From Phyllobacterium sp. T1293 (lineage in GTDB: Bacteria; Pseudomonadota; Alphaproteobacteria; Rhizobiales; Rhizobiaceae): 64,000 bases of DNA. The translations under genes and the position numbers were made by a program. The notes under the pieces were generated by a model. The model saw nothing but the letters and a program-made list of their open reading frames with translations. It was not told where the DNA came from and did not search any database. Where the stretch lies: NCBI RefSeq assembly GCF_020731415.2, contig NZ_CP088273.1, positions 687,001 to 751,000 on the forward strand. Direction: 5' to 3'. Every line of letters begins with the position of its first letter. The stretch's first letter is position 1. Of the stretch, positions 26,012 through 35,270 are shown one piece after another.

Positions 26012-26896
26012 CTAGGCGACGCGCTTTTCTTCCCGTTGAACTGCGCCATCAGGGACTTTCTCGTGTAGCAGCCAGTCAATCACCGGCGGCCATAGGGTGG
26101 CCACATGATTTTTGCGGAAGAAACCGAGATGACCGATCGAACCGCCGGTTGATTGTTCAGGCGAGAGCCACAACCGGGTTGTCGGTGCATTGGCATAGTG
26201 AGCCAGCAGATGGTCAACCGCTTTGGGCGTTCCCCACGGGTCGTCGGTGATGCCAACGGCGAGCAGGGGCGTGCGGACCGACTGAAAATACTTTGACTCC
26301 GGCGTTCTCGCATCGCCGAAGAGGAAGTTGGGGCTACGGCACCAGCGCGCCCAGTCCTGAAACACGCTGCCGGGAAGTTCTTCGCCAATGCCACTCCATT
26401 TCGGCAGACGTCCCAGAGAAAGCGCCAACGGCAGGGCAATAAGGTTCATCTTGGCAAAGACGGAAAACGGTACAGCCGTGTTGCGGTAATAGCCGTTGAG
26501 CGAAGCCATTGATGTGTAGCGCACAAAATCAGACGAGCGGTTGCTGAGGCCAAGGGCAAGGCCGCCATAGGAATGGCCTATGCCCACTAGCGGTTTGCCA
26601 TTCGCTGCGTGCTTGAGCACATCAATGGCCGCTGGAAAATCCAGCACACCCCAGTCTTTCATGCCCAAGCGCGAGGTCCAACCCTTCGGCGTCTTGGATT
26701 TTGTTACGCCGCGATAGTCATAGGTCAGCACTTTTGACGCACCTGACGCGAGCAATTCGCCAGCAAAATGGCGGTAAAATGTACTGGGAACAGCGGCGGC
26801 AGAGGAGATCAGAACCGCAGGGCCATCGCCTTTTCCCTCGAACATGGTGCCATGCAGGGGAAAGCCATCCGAGGCTTCAAAAGCGATATCGCGCAT
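26012..26896 (-). CDS. Alpha/beta fold hydrolase
   Basis: This 294-residue protein has an alpha/beta hydrolase fold with the nucleophile elbow [13 protein letters not shown] (Ser near residue 116) and the oxyanion region [20 protein letters not shown], with a C-terminal His in [12 protein letters not shown]. It resembles the YheT/COG4757-type alpha/beta hydrolases acting on unknown esters or amides. GGAG lies seven bases before the ATG. The gene is divergent from the DAHP synthase gene. Confidence 0.87.
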   Translation of the reverse strand: MRDIAFEASDGFPLHGTMFEGKGDGPAVLISSAAAVPSTFYRHFAGELLASGASKVLTYDYRGVTKSKTPKGWTSRLGMKDWGVLDFPAAIDVLKHAANGKPLVGIGHSYGGLALGLSNRSSDFVRYTSMASLNGYYRNTAVPFSVFAKMNLIALPLALSLGRLPKWSGIGEELPGSVFQDWARWCRSPNFLFGDARTPESKYFQSVRTPLLAVGITDDPWGTPKAVDHLLAHYANAPTTRLWLSPEQSTGGSIGHLGFFRKNHVATLWPPVIDWLLHEKVPDGAVQREEKRVA

Positions 26897-26909
26897 TGGA
26901 CGCTCCAAC

Positions 26910-26937
26910 TTTGACTTTAACGTTAACGTAAATCAAA
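26910..26937. promoter_or_regulatory. Palindromic operator-like site between hydrolase and aroG genes
   Basis: The 28-bp sequence has near-perfect dyad symmetry around GTTAAC: TTTGACTTTAAC on one side and GTAAATCAAA on the other. It lies about 14 bp upstream of the hydrolase start. The core ACGTTAACGT resembles sites of MerR-type LiuR regulators; the assignment is tentative. Confidence 0.4.
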
Positions 26938-27092
26938 ATGGCGCTTGCGACAATCTCCATTTCGCGTTCGAGCCTCAAACCTTAACGGGACTGGTATATT
27001 GGGGATATTTCCACTATATGAGCGCCTTCCGGAGCAACCGGAAATCGCAAACTATCACTAACCAGTGCGAACAATCGAAAACAGGTGCAATA

Positions 27093-28472
27093 ATGACGAA
27101 GAACTGGACACCGACTTCCTGGAGAAACAAGCCCATCAAACAGGCTCCTTTCTATCCGGACGCTCAAGCTGTGAGCGATGTCGAGGCTCGTCTTCGCACT
27201 TATCCGCCGCTCGTTTTTGCAGGTGAGGCGCGAAAGCTGAAGCGCCAGCTCGCAGCCGTCTCCAAAGGGCAGGGCTTTCTTCTGCAGGGCGGTGATTGCG
27301 CCGAGAGCTTTGCCGAGCACGGCGCGGACAATATCCGCGACTTTTTCCGCGTGTTTCTGCAAATGGCTGTCGTGCTGACTTTTGGTGCGTCGCAGCCGGT
27401 TGTGAAGATTGGCCGTATTGCCGGTCAGTTCGCCAAGCCACGCTCGGCTGATATGGAAACCATTAATGGCGTCGAACTGCCTGTTTATCGCGGTGACATC
27501 ATCAATGGTACGGAATTCACCGAGGCTGCCCGCATCCCAGATCCAAGCCGTCAGGAAATGGTCTATCGCCAGTCAGCGGCAACGCTGAACCTGCTACGCG
27601 CTTTCGCTCAGGGTGGCTATGCCAACCTTGAAAACGTGCATCAGTGGATGCTTGGCTTCGTTTCGGACAGCCCGCAGGGTGAACGTTATGAATCCCTGGC
27701 CCGCACGATTTCCGACACGATGGATTTCATGCGCGCTGTTGGTATCACCTCGGAAACCAACCACACACTGCGTGAGACGGATTTCTACACCAGCCATGAA
27801 GGCTTGCTGCTTGGCTATGAAGAAGCGCTGACCCGCGTGGATTCGACCTCCGGCGACTGGTACGGCACGTCAGGCCACATGATCTGGATCGGCGACCGCA
27901 CACGTCAGGCTGATCATGCCCATGTGGAATATTGCCGTGGCATCAAGAACCCGCTTGGTCTCAAATGCGGTCCTTCATTGGAGCCTGATGATCTGATCAA
28001 GCTGATCGACCTGCTCAATCCGGAGAACGAAGCTGGCCGTCTGACCCTCATTGCCCGTTTCGGTCATGACAAGGTTGGCGATCATCTGCCCAAGCTCATC
28101 CGTGCGGTGCAGAAGGAAGGCCGCGATGTGGTCTGGTCCTGTGATCCGATGCATGGCAACACGATTACGGCCAATGGCTACAAGACACGGCCTTTCGACC
28201 GTATCCTGAAAGAGGTCGAAGGATTTTTTGCAGTTCATCATGCGGAAGGCACCTATCCCGGTGGCATCCACATTGAAATGACCGGCAAGAATGTCACAGA
28301 ATGCACCGGTGGTGCGCGGGCGATTTCGGCAGAAGACCTGTCGGACCGTTATCACACCCATTGTGATCCGCGTCTCAATGCCGATCAGGCGCTGGAACTG
28401 GCATTCCTCGTTGCAGAACTTCTCAAGAAGGAACGCAACGCTCATCCACAGAAGATTGCTGTCAACGGCTGA
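27093..28472 (+). CDS. aroG: 3-deoxy-7-phosphoheptulonate synthase, class II
   Basis: This 459-residue class II (plant/mycobacterial type) DAHP synthase condenses phosphoenolpyruvate with erythrose-4-phosphate, the first step to aromatic amino acids. Class signatures are [19 protein letters not shown] (metal Cys), [29 protein letters not shown] and [17 protein letters not shown]. The ATG at 27093 gives the usual length; in-frame upstream starts add residues without similarity. An intrinsic terminator follows. Confidence 0.95.
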   Translation: MTKNWTPTSWRNKPIKQAPFYPDAQAVSDVEARLRTYPPLVFAGEARKLKRQLAAVSKGQGFLLQGGDCAESFAEHGADNIRDFFRVFLQMAVVLTFGASQPVVKIGRIAGQFAKPRSADMETINGVELPVYRGDIINGTEFTEAARIPDPSRQEMVYRQSAATLNLLRAFAQGGYANLENVHQWMLGFVSDSPQGERYESLARTISDTMDFMRAVGITSETNHTLRETDFYTSHEGLLLGYEEALTRVDSTSGDWYGTSGHMIWIGDRTRQADHAHVEYCRGIKNPLGLKCGPSLEPDDLIKLIDLLNPENEAGRLTLIARFGHDKVGDHLPKLIRAVQKEGRDVVWSCDPMHGNTITANGYKTRPFDRILKEVEGFFAVHHAEGTYPGGIHIEMTGKNVTECTGGARAISAEDLSDRYHTHCDPRLNADQALELAFLVAELLKKERNAHPQKIAVNG

Positions 28473-28495
28473 TACGCTGACAATATCGATAAATA

Positions 28496-28527
28496 AAAGG
28501 GCGGCCTTTCGGGTCGCCCTTTGTTTT
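28496..28527 (+). terminator. Rho-independent terminator after aroG
   Basis: AAAGGGCG and CGCCCTTT pair as an 8-bp stem with an 11-base loop, followed by GTTTT, 24 bp after the stop codon. Confidence 0.87.
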
Positions 28528-28618
28528 GCGGGTAACAACTTTGGGCTGATCACACATCTGTCAGAACATCCGCCCGTTTTGGCTGGAATTTTGTGTCTAT
28601 GGATTCTATCAAGGGTTT

Positions 28619-29806
28619 ATGACCACAAATCCTTCGCGCCGAATCCGCCTGACATCGTCTTTCCGTTCCTTCATTGAGAGCGAGGCCTCTGGTGGCATCA
28701 TTCTGATGGTGGTGGCGGCATTGGCGCTGATCATTGCCAACTCACCCGTCAGTGATGGCTATTTTGGTCTTCTGAAGACCTATATTGGCGGTTTGAGCAT
28801 TCTCCATTGGGTGAACGACGCGCTGATGGCCGTGTTCTTCCTGCTGGTGGGGCTAGAAATCAAACGTGAAATGATCAGTGGCCAGCTTTCCAACTGGTCA
28901 CGCCGCGCATTACCGGGTTTTGCGGCGGTTGGCGGCATGGTTGTGCCAGCGGTGATCTTTCTTGCCTTCAACAGCGGCGGCGAAACGGCGCGCGGCTGGG
29001 CCATTCCTTCGGCTACCGATATCGCCTTTTCGCTTGGCGTTCTCTCGCTGCTTGGCTCGCGTGTTCCCTTGTCGCTCAAGGTTTTTCTGACGGCGCTGGC
29101 CATTATCGACGATCTCGGCGCTGTCATCATCATTGCGCTGTTCTATTCGGGTGGGTTGAATATTGCCGCAGTCGCGGGCGCGGCGGCTGTGTTCATCATT
29201 CTGATGGCGATGAATCGTATGGGCATGGTGCGGCTCTGGGCCTATCTCGTTCTGGGCGTCATTCTGTGGATTCTGGTGTTCAAATCAGGCATTCACGCGA
29301 CGATTGCCGGTGTGCTCCTGGCGCTGACCATTCCAATGCGCGGCGCCAAAGATGAGAGTGGGGCGGTCGAATCGCCGCTTCTCAAGCTGGAACATGCCAT
29401 TCAGCCATGGGTTGGCTTTGCCATCGTGCCGATCTTTGGTTTTGCCAATGCCGGTGTTTCGTTTAGCGGCGTGTCACTGTCCAATCTTGCTGATCCTGTG
29501 CCGCTTGGCGTGGCAGCCGGTCTTTTCATCGGCAAGCAGATTGGCGTTTTTGCCTTTGCGTTCCTTGCCATCAAGCTCAAGCTGGCGGAACGGCCCGCCG
29601 GGGCAAGCTGGTTCCAGATTTATGGCGTTTCGATCCTCTGCGGCATTGGTTTCACCATGAGCCTGTTCATCGGTCTTCTGGCATACGCAAATTCGCCATT
29701 GTTGCAGGATGAAACAAAGCTGGGCGTGCTGCTCGGGTCGCTGCTTTCGGCTGTCATCGGTGCAGCTCTGCTCCGTGTGTCGCTGAGGCGGTCGCCAAAG
29801 GCGTGA
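28619..29806 (+). CDS. nhaA: Na+/H+ antiporter NhaA
   Basis: This 395-residue, eleven- to twelve-helix inner-membrane antiporter exports Na+ in exchange for protons. The start [20 protein letters not shown], the pore motif [20 protein letters not shown] and the paired aspartates in [20 protein letters not shown] (ion-binding site) are all present. The C-terminal half also has [13 protein letters not shown]. The length is normal for the family, and it appears monocistronic. Confidence 0.95.
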   Translation: MTTNPSRRIRLTSSFRSFIESEASGGIILMVVAALALIIANSPVSDGYFGLLKTYIGGLSILHWVNDALMAVFFLLVGLEIKREMISGQLSNWSRRALPGFAAVGGMVVPAVIFLAFNSGGETARGWAIPSATDIAFSLGVLSLLGSRVPLSLKVFLTALAIIDDLGAVIIIALFYSGGLNIAAVAGAAAVFIILMAMNRMGMVRLWAYLVLGVILWILVFKSGIHATIAGVLLALTIPMRGAKDESGAVESPLLKLEHAIQPWVGFAIVPIFGFANAGVSFSGVSLSNLADPVPLGVAAGLFIGKQIGVFAFAFLAIKLKLAERPAGASWFQIYGVSILCGIGFTMSLFIGLLAYANSPLLQDETKLGVLLGSLLSAVIGAALLRVSLRRSPKA

Positions 29807-29869
29807 TCGCGAAAGGCGCTGCGCCGCTACAAGCCTAGATTGTTTCTGATTTGAATGGAGGCTTTCCTG

Positions 29870-30289
29870 ATGTCGGAATTGCATAGTGGATCATGTCTGT
29901 GTGGCGCTATCCGCTTCAAGACGCGCGGAGAATTGCGCGGGATTGTCTATTGCCATTGCTCGCAGTGCCGCAAACAGTCAGGCCATTTTTACGCGGCAAC
30001 CAATGTCCAGAATGACGCCATTACCATTACAGGTGAAGAGCACATCAAATGGTACGCGGCCAGTGAATATGCGGCGCGTGGCTTCTGCAGGAATTGCGGC
30101 TCGGTGATGTTCTGGAAACATCATGATCTCGATTACATCTCCGTCATGGCAGGCTCGTTCGATAAGCCAACAAATCTGCAGGGCGAAGTGCATATCTTCG
30201 TTGGTGACAAAGGCGATTATTACAACATCCAGGACGGCTTGCCGAAATATGTGGCGAGTGGCGGCGGTGTTGTCGTCGCTGGTGATTGA
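29870..30289 (+). CDS. GFA family (CENP-V/glutathione-dependent formaldehyde-activating) protein
   Basis: This 139-residue zinc protein has the GFA ligand pattern: SGSCLCGAIRF, YCHCSQCRKQSG and GFCRNCGSVMFW. Family members bind zinc through these cysteines; glutathione-dependent formaldehyde activation is proven for few, so the function is open. The ATG at 29870 is chosen over one fifteen bases upstream because GGAGG precedes it at eight bases. Confidence 0.9.
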   Translation: MSELHSGSCLCGAIRFKTRGELRGIVYCHCSQCRKQSGHFYAATNVQNDAITITGEEHIKWYAASEYAARGFCRNCGSVMFWKHHDLDYISVMAGSFDKPTNLQGEVHIFVGDKGDYYNIQDGLPKYVASGGGVVVAGD

Positions 30290-30370
30290 CGTACCCGATC
30301 ACATCTGAAGGATTGACGCCGTTTTATCTGACCGTATAGCTGCTGTTTACGGGAAGGACGGGAGCGGACC

Positions 30371-30721
30371 ATGCAGCGGCTACTACTGGCATTCGTCAAT
30401 TCCATGCGCGCGCTCAGGCATCTGGCGGTGCATGAAAAGGCAGTTCAGCAGGAACTTATTCTTTTTATCCTTTCGGTTCCTGTCGCCGCTGCCATTGCTC
30501 CTTCGTTGCTTTCCTTTCTGGCTTTGACCGGTTCCATACTGTTCCTGATCATGATCGAGGTGCTGAACACCGGGATTGAGGCAGCCTGCAATGCGGTATC
30601 GCGGGATTTCCAGCGGGACATCCAGATCGCCAAGGATTGCGGCTCACTCGCCGTATTGATCTCGGTTGTTCTTGTAGCAACCGTCTGGTTCTATACGGTG
30701 TGGACCGTGTTTATTGCCTGA
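30371..30721 (+). CDS. dgkA: Diacylglycerol kinase
   Basis: This 116-residue inner-membrane protein has three hydrophobic helices. The active-site signature IEVLNTGIEAACNAVSRDFQ includes the catalytic glutamate and the metal-binding asparagine. It phosphorylates diacylglycerol to phosphatidic acid, recycling lipid released when phospholipid head groups are used for periplasmic glucans or lipids. GGGAGCGG lies before the ATG. Confidence 0.93.
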   Translation: MQRLLLAFVNSMRALRHLAVHEKAVQQELILFILSVPVAAAIAPSLLSFLALTGSILFLIMIEVLNTGIEAACNAVSRDFQRDIQIAKDCGSLAVLISVVLVATVWFYTVWTVFIA

Positions 30722-30799
30722 AGCCGAGTCGCCAGAGCAGGTTTTGTCTCTGCGGCAAATTTGCTCCGGGCTCTTGTTTAACATCCAGCGAAACGATAT

Positions 30800-32490
30800 A
30801 TGTTCAATATGAGCAAAAATCCTGTGACTCCCGATATTCTTCGCATCGCCATCGCCCAGCTCAATCCTGTTCTGGGCGATATCAGGGGCAATCTGGCCAA
30901 AGCCCGCGAGGCGCGTGCCGATGCTGCGCGGCAGGGCGCTGATCTTGTGCTGTTTACGGAACTGTTCATTTCGGGCTATCCCCTGAAGATCTTGTGCTGA
31001 AAGCGGCGTTCATCGAAGCTTGTGAAAAAGCCGTCAAGGAATTCGCGGCTGATACATCGGATGGTGGCCCGGGTGTCATCATCGGCACACCGCTGCGGCG
31101 TGAAAGCGGGTTGCACAATTCCGCTCTGCTGCTGGATGGTGGCAAGGTGGTTGCGGAGCGCTTCAAGGTTGATTTGCCAAATTACGGTGAATTTGACGAG
31201 AAGCGCGTGTTCCAGCAGGGGCCAATGCCGGGACCAGTGAATTTCCGCGGCATCCGCATCGGCATTCCGATCTGCGAGGATATCTGGGGCGATCTTGGCG
31301 TGTGCGAGACACTGGCCGAGAGCGGGGCGGAAATACTCTGCGTTCCCAATGGCTCACCCTATTACAATGGCAAGGTGGATGTGCGCCATCAGGTCGTGCT
31401 GCGTCAGGTGATCGAGACTGGCCTGCCGTTGATTTTCGCCAATCAGCTGGGCGGTCAGGACGATCTGATTTTCGACGGCGCATCCTTTGCCTTTAATGCG
31501 GATAAAAGCATCGCTTTCCAGATGTCGCAGTTCGAGGAACAGTTGATCGTCACCACATGGCGGCGGGGTGAGGGCGGCTGGTCCTGCTCGGAAGGCCCCA
31601 TGTCAAAAATTCCTGAAGGTGAGGAAGCACAGTATCGCGCCTGCCTGCTGGGGCTGCGCGATTATGTCAACAAGAACGGTTTTAAGGATGTGGTGCTCGG
31701 CCTCTCCGGCGGTATCGACTCGGCGATCTGTGCGGCTCTGGCTGTCGATGCGCTGGGTGAAGAGCGCTTACGTGCCGTCATGATGCCGTACACCTATACA
31801 TCGAAGGATTCGCTGAAGGATGCGGAAGATTGCGCCAAGGCGCTCGGCTGCCGCTACGATATCGTGCCGATTTTCGAGCCAGTCGAGGGCTTTTTGAAAG
31901 CGCTTGGCCCGACGTTCGAGGGCACCAAGGAAGGCATTACCGAAGAAAACCTGCAAAGCCGCGCGCGCGGCACGATCCTGATGGCGATCTCCAACAAGTT
32001 CGGCTCCATGGTTGTCACCACGGGTAACAAGTCGGAAATGTCGGTGGGTTATGCCACCCTCTATGGCGACATGAACGGTGGCTACAACCCGATCAAGGAT
32101 ATTTACAAGATGCAGGTCTACGCCATGTCCGAATGGCGCAACAAAAACGTTCCGGCGGGTGGTCTTGGTCCTTCCGGCGTGGTGATCCCGGAAAATATCA
32201 TCAGCAAGGCACCTTCAGCCGAACTGCGGGAAAACCAGACGGATCAGGATTCGCTGCCACCCTATCCGGTGCTCGATGATATTCTCGAATGTCTGGTTGA
32301 GAATGAGATGGGCGTGGATGAAATCGTCGAGCGCGGACATGAGCGCAAAACGGTCGAGCGGATCGAACACCTGCTGTATCTGGCTGAATATAAACGCCGC
32401 CAGTCAGCGCCGGGTGTGAAGGTGACGCGCAAAAACTTTGGTCGTGACCGGCGCTATCCGATCACCAACAGGTTCAGGGATCGCGATTAG
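30800..32490 (+). pseudogene. nadE: NAD+ synthase (glutamine-hydrolysing), frameshifted near 30980
   Basis: The N-terminal part (30800-31000) runs to FTELFISGYP and then stops in the wrong frame. The rest (from about 30984) continues in another frame to 32490. Adding one C to the CCCC run at 30980-30983 restores the usual GYPPEDLVLK, so a single base seems missing. The restored protein has the nitrilase-type glutaminase triad (E in FTELF, K in RFKVDLPNYG, C in PICEDIWG) and the synthetase PP-loop GLSGGIDSA. It makes NAD from nicotinate adenine dinucleotide. A sequencing or assembly error is plausible because the gene is usually essential. Confidence 0.88.
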
Positions 32491-32516
32491 ACTGTGTAAT
32501 AAGGTGGGCGTGGTTC

Positions 32517-32820
32517 GTGGTTCGACAGGCTCACCATGAGGCCCTTCGACAGGATCAGGATGAGGGAAAGTGGAGCTGAAACGATAATCGCAGGCGTTGC
32601 GGAATGTTGTTCCCTTTCATCACCCATCCCCGTCATCCTCGGGCTTGACCCGAGGACCAACGGCTAAAAGATCAACGGAAGTGAATGCTCGGCACTTTTA
32701 CATTGTGGGTCCTCGGGTCAAGCCCGAGGATGACGGGATGAAGAGATTGTGGAGGGTCTGCAGCGTTTTTGGTTATCGTTGCATCCACCCCGGTCCCTCA
32801 TCCTGAGCCTGTCGAACCAC
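32517..32820. repeat. Mosaic repeat, copy D of the 130-bp family with inserted double palindrome
   Basis: The outer ends are GTGGTTCGACAGGCTCACC and, on the right, CCTGAGCCTGTCGAACCAC. A second left-hand arm of the CCTTCGACAGGATCAGG type follows the first. The core begins in minus orientation, is interrupted by the double palindrome at 32629-32737, and resumes in plus orientation (GGTTATCGTTGCATCCACCC). It lies 26 bp after the nadE stop. Confidence 0.75.
32629..32737. repeat. Double-palindrome repeat, copy P2
   Basis: Arms CCCGTCATCCTCGGGCTTG (continuing ACCCGAGGACC) face each other around a roughly 50-bp centre, and each arm is itself a hairpin. The arms match copy P1 at 16268-16380 but the centre differs, as expected of a repetitive extragenic palindrome. 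Confidence 0.85.
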
Positions 32821-32928
32821 GAACCAAAAGTATTGCAGCCCTATTTTACCGAAAAACCTATAACCAAAGTCTAGTGTTGCAATCGCGCCGCACCTGATCT
32901 CCAAAAATGCTTGCATAAAAAACAGGCG

Positions 32929-32957
32929 CTTGGCGATCGAACACGATTCACCTATAG
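32929..32957 (+). promoter_or_regulatory. Sigma-70 promoter of the ABC exporter transcript
   Basis: CTTGGC at 32929 and CTATAG at 32952 are separated by exactly 17 bp, close to the alphaproteobacterial consensus CTTGAC-N17-CTATAT. A start near 32964 would give a leader of about 270 bases before the exporter gene. Confidence 0.6.
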
Positions 32958-32993
32958 CTCGACGTTCCGGCAATCATGCCCGGGAGGTTTAGA

Positions 32994-33038
32994 ATGGCAG
33001 CTTTTTCAATGTCCCCTCGGGGCGGCGTCCGTTCCTGA
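32994..33038 (+). CDS. Putative 14-codon leader peptide upstream of ABC exporter
   Basis: The frame encodes MAAFSMSPRGGVRS and stops with TGA. GGGAGG lies seven bases before the ATG, a better ribosome site than that of the exporter gene itself. It sits about 30 bases after the predicted transcription start and is followed by several hairpins. The arrangement resembles leader peptides that control downstream genes by ribosome stalling or attenuation, but nothing proves translation. It could be chance. Confidence 0.4.
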   Translation: MAAFSMSPRGGVRS

Positions 33039-33050
33039 CATGTGATGATG

Positions 33051-33225
33051 AAAAGCCCTGGTGGCTTTTCAATTGACTTCACCGGTCAAGAACTATCATC
33101 GCCGACCTTGGCCTTTCCTGTATTCAGGCAAGTCGCCAAACCAAATATGCCGCATTGAGTCCCTGATACCGTTACGCGGCATTCTCGTCTGAAATTTATT
33201 ATGAGGCCGGTGTGTTTTGCACCGG
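33051..33225 (+). promoter_or_regulatory. Structured 5' leader with three hairpins before the ABC exporter gene
   Basis: Three stems can be drawn: AAAAGCC/GGCTTTT (33051-33069, 5-base loop), ATGCCGC/GCGGCAT (33147-33182) and CCGGTG/CACCGG (33207-33225, 7-base loop). The last ends nine bases before the exporter ATG and occupies the place where a ribosome site would be. It may control translation. Confidence 0.45.
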
Positions 33226-33234
33226 ACGATTGTC

Positions 33235-35049
33235 ATGGCATTTTTACGTATCGCCTTGCGCGGCGGAGCTTTCCGCAGCGTTCTCGGATTCACCTGGGTT
33301 CACGGGCAAAAACAGCCGGTGCGCCTGACCCTTATTCTTGGTGCAGTGTTGCTTTCGACGCTGGCTGACGTGTTGACACCGCTCTATTCCGGACGGCTGG
33401 TTGACGCGGTGGTCAATGGCGCGGCAACGGAAACCGTTGTCTGGGATGCCGCAATGGCGGCGTTCTCGACCCTCATTGCCTTGTCACTGGGGGCGATCGT
33501 CCTGCGGCACATCACATTCATGGCGATCGTTCAACTGACATTGAAAATGATGTCGGACATTGCGTCTGATGCGTTTTTCCGTGTTCAGCGGTTCTCGACG
33601 GACTGGCACGCCAACAGCTTTGCCGGCTCGACCGTGCGCAAGATCACGCGCGGTATGTGGGCGCTTGATCTGCTCAACGATACGCTGCTGCTGGCGCTGT
33701 TTCCGTCTGTGGTCATGCTTGTCGGCTCGACAGTGCTGATGGCCTGGTACTGGCCCATGATGGGCGTCATTATTGGTCTGGGGTCGCTTGTTTTTGTCAG
33801 TGTCACGGTCATGATGTCGCTTGGCTATGTCGCGCCGATGGCAAGTCTTGCCAATCGCTGGGACACAAAACTTGGCGGTTCGCTGGCTGATGCGGTCAGT
33901 TGCAACATGGTCGTCAAGGGCTTCGGTGCGGAAAAGCGCGAGGATGCACGTCTGCAGAAGGTCCTGTCCAAGTGGCAGGATCGGACACGGCGGACGTGGA
34001 TTCGCGGCACCCGCAACGGCACCACACAGGGCTCGATGCTGCTTATTCTGCGGGCATCGGTTATCGGCTTTGCCCTGTGGTTGTGGTCGAAGGGGCAGGC
34101 AAGTGCGGGTGATATCACCTTCGTGCTGACATCGTTCTTCATTTTACAGGGCTACCTGCGTGAAGTCGGCATGCACATCCGTAATTTGCAGCGTTCGATC
34201 AACGACATGGAAGAGCTGGTTGATATCCAGAGTCAGCCGCTTGGCATTGATGACCGGTCCGGCGCAAAGCCGATCCAGATCACCAATGGCAAGATCGTGT
34301 TCGACAATGTGACGTTCCACTATGGGGCACATCGGGCACCGCTTTATGACCGGTTCTCGGTAACGATCCGCGCAGGCGAGCGGGTTGGTCTTGTCGGTCA
34401 TTCCGGCTCGGGCAAGACCACGTTCGTCAAGCTGATCCAGCGTCTGCACGATGTGAAGGCGGGGCAAATCCTGATCGATGGTCAGGACATTGCCTCGGTT
34501 ACACAGGCATCCCTGCGCCAGCAGATTGCCATCGTGCAGCAGGAGCCGATCCTGTTCCACCGGACGCTGGCCGAGAACATCGCCTATGCGCGGCCATCAG
34601 CCACGCAAAGCGAGATCGAGGAAGCGGCCCGGCAGGCCAGTGCGCATGACTTCATAACGGCTTTGCCGAAGGGGTATGGCACATTGGTAGGTGAACGCGG
34701 TGTGAAGCTTTCCGGTGGTGAGCGCCAGCGTGTGGCCATCGCCCGGGCTTTCCTTGCGGATGCTCCGGTTCTGATTCTGGACGAGGCAACATCGAGCCTT
34801 GATTCCGAATCGGAAGTGCTGATCCAGCAGGCCATGGAACGGTTGATGCTGGGCCGGACGACACTGGTGATTGCTCACCGGCTGTCCACGGTGCGGTCAC
34901 TCGACCGGCTGCTGGTGTTCAGCCACGGCCAGATCGCAGAAGAGGGCAACCATGAAGCGCTGATCCGCCTGAACGGCGGTATCTACCGCAGCCTGTTCGA
35001 ACGGCAGGCTCTGGAGCTGACCAAGGGCCTCGTTCTGAATGATGGTTAA
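33235..35049 (+). CDS. ABC exporter, fused permease and ATP-binding domains
   Basis: This 604-residue half-transporter has an N-terminal six-helix membrane domain ([32 protein letters not shown]...). The C-terminal ATPase carries Walker [21 protein letters not shown], the signature [17 protein letters not shown], Walker [13 protein letters not shown] and the H-loop VIAHRLSTV. It would act as a homodimer exporting lipid, drug or peptide; the substrate is unknown. The start ATG lacks a clear ribosome site, and a TTG 18 bases upstream lies in the loop/stem of a hairpin. The long structured leader suggests post-transcriptional control. Confidence 0.93.
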   Translation: MAFLRIALRGGAFRSVLGFTWVHGQKQPVRLTLILGAVLLSTLADVLTPLYSGRLVDAVVNGAATETVVWDAAMAAFSTLIALSLGAIVLRHITFMAIVQLTLKMMSDIASDAFFRVQRFSTDWHANSFAGSTVRKITRGMWALDLLNDTLLLALFPSVVMLVGSTVLMAWYWPMMGVIIGLGSLVFVSVTVMMSLGYVAPMASLANRWDTKLGGSLADAVSCNMVVKGFGAEKREDARLQKVLSKWQDRTRRTWIRGTRNGTTQGSMLLILRASVIGFALWLWSKGQASAGDITFVLTSFFILQGYLREVGMHIRNLQRSINDMEELVDIQSQPLGIDDRSGAKPIQITNGKIVFDNVTFHYGAHRAPLYDRFSVTIRAGERVGLVGHSGSGKTTFVKLIQRLHDVKAGQILIDGQDIASVTQASLRQQIAIVQQEPILFHRTLAENIAYARPSATQSEIEEAARQASAHDFITALPKGYGTLVGERGVKLSGGERQRVAIARAFLADAPVLILDEATSSLDSESEVLIQQAMERLMLGRTTLVIAHRLSTVRSLDRLLVFSHGQIAEEGNHEALIRLNGGIYRSLFERQALELTKGLVLNDG

Positions 35050-35071
35050 GATGGTTGCATGAATATAACAG

Positions 35072-35201
35072 GTGGTTCGACAGGCTCACCATGAGGGAGA
35101 GGGATGGGTTGCAGGGGTCAAATTCTGCAATCTCTGCACTGCAATCTTTGCGATTAGTGTTGCACCCACCCAAGTCCCTCATGGTGAGCTTGTCGAACCG
35201 C
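35072..35201 (+). repeat. Inverted-repeat-ended 130-bp element, copy E
   Basis: It starts GTGGTTCGACAGGCTCACC, followed by ATGAGGGAGAG. The core has GGGTTGCAGGGGTCAAATTC and the right end reads CCCTCATGGTGAGCTTGTCG, followed by AACCGC. It is exactly 130 bp and in plus orientation, and lies between the ABC exporter stop and gltX. The frame of gltX stays open through it, which could mislead start prediction. Confidence 0.82.
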
Positions 35202-35270
35202 GAACCACGCAACATCCCCATTCAATTTGAATATATTGATCTTCACGCCTCATTCCGATATGCCCGAGGC

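Noticed and set aside
25782..26015. A 77-codon frame between the methyltransferase and hydrolase genes
   Set aside because: It has no ribosome site, no known domain and atypical composition, and it overlaps both convergent and divergent gene ends; I see nothing else in this 222-bp spacer.
33217..33235. TTG at 33217 as the exporter start
   Set aside because: It lies in the loop/stem of the last leader hairpin, and residues before the ATG at 33235 (MHRTIV) show no family similarity; the ATG is kept, with moderate confidence.
35055..35270. A 72-residue N-terminal extension of gltX
   Set aside because: It is a translation of repeat element E. The same peptide words (WFDRLTMRE) appear from other copies, and GltX proteins start at the [11 protein letters not shown] segment.
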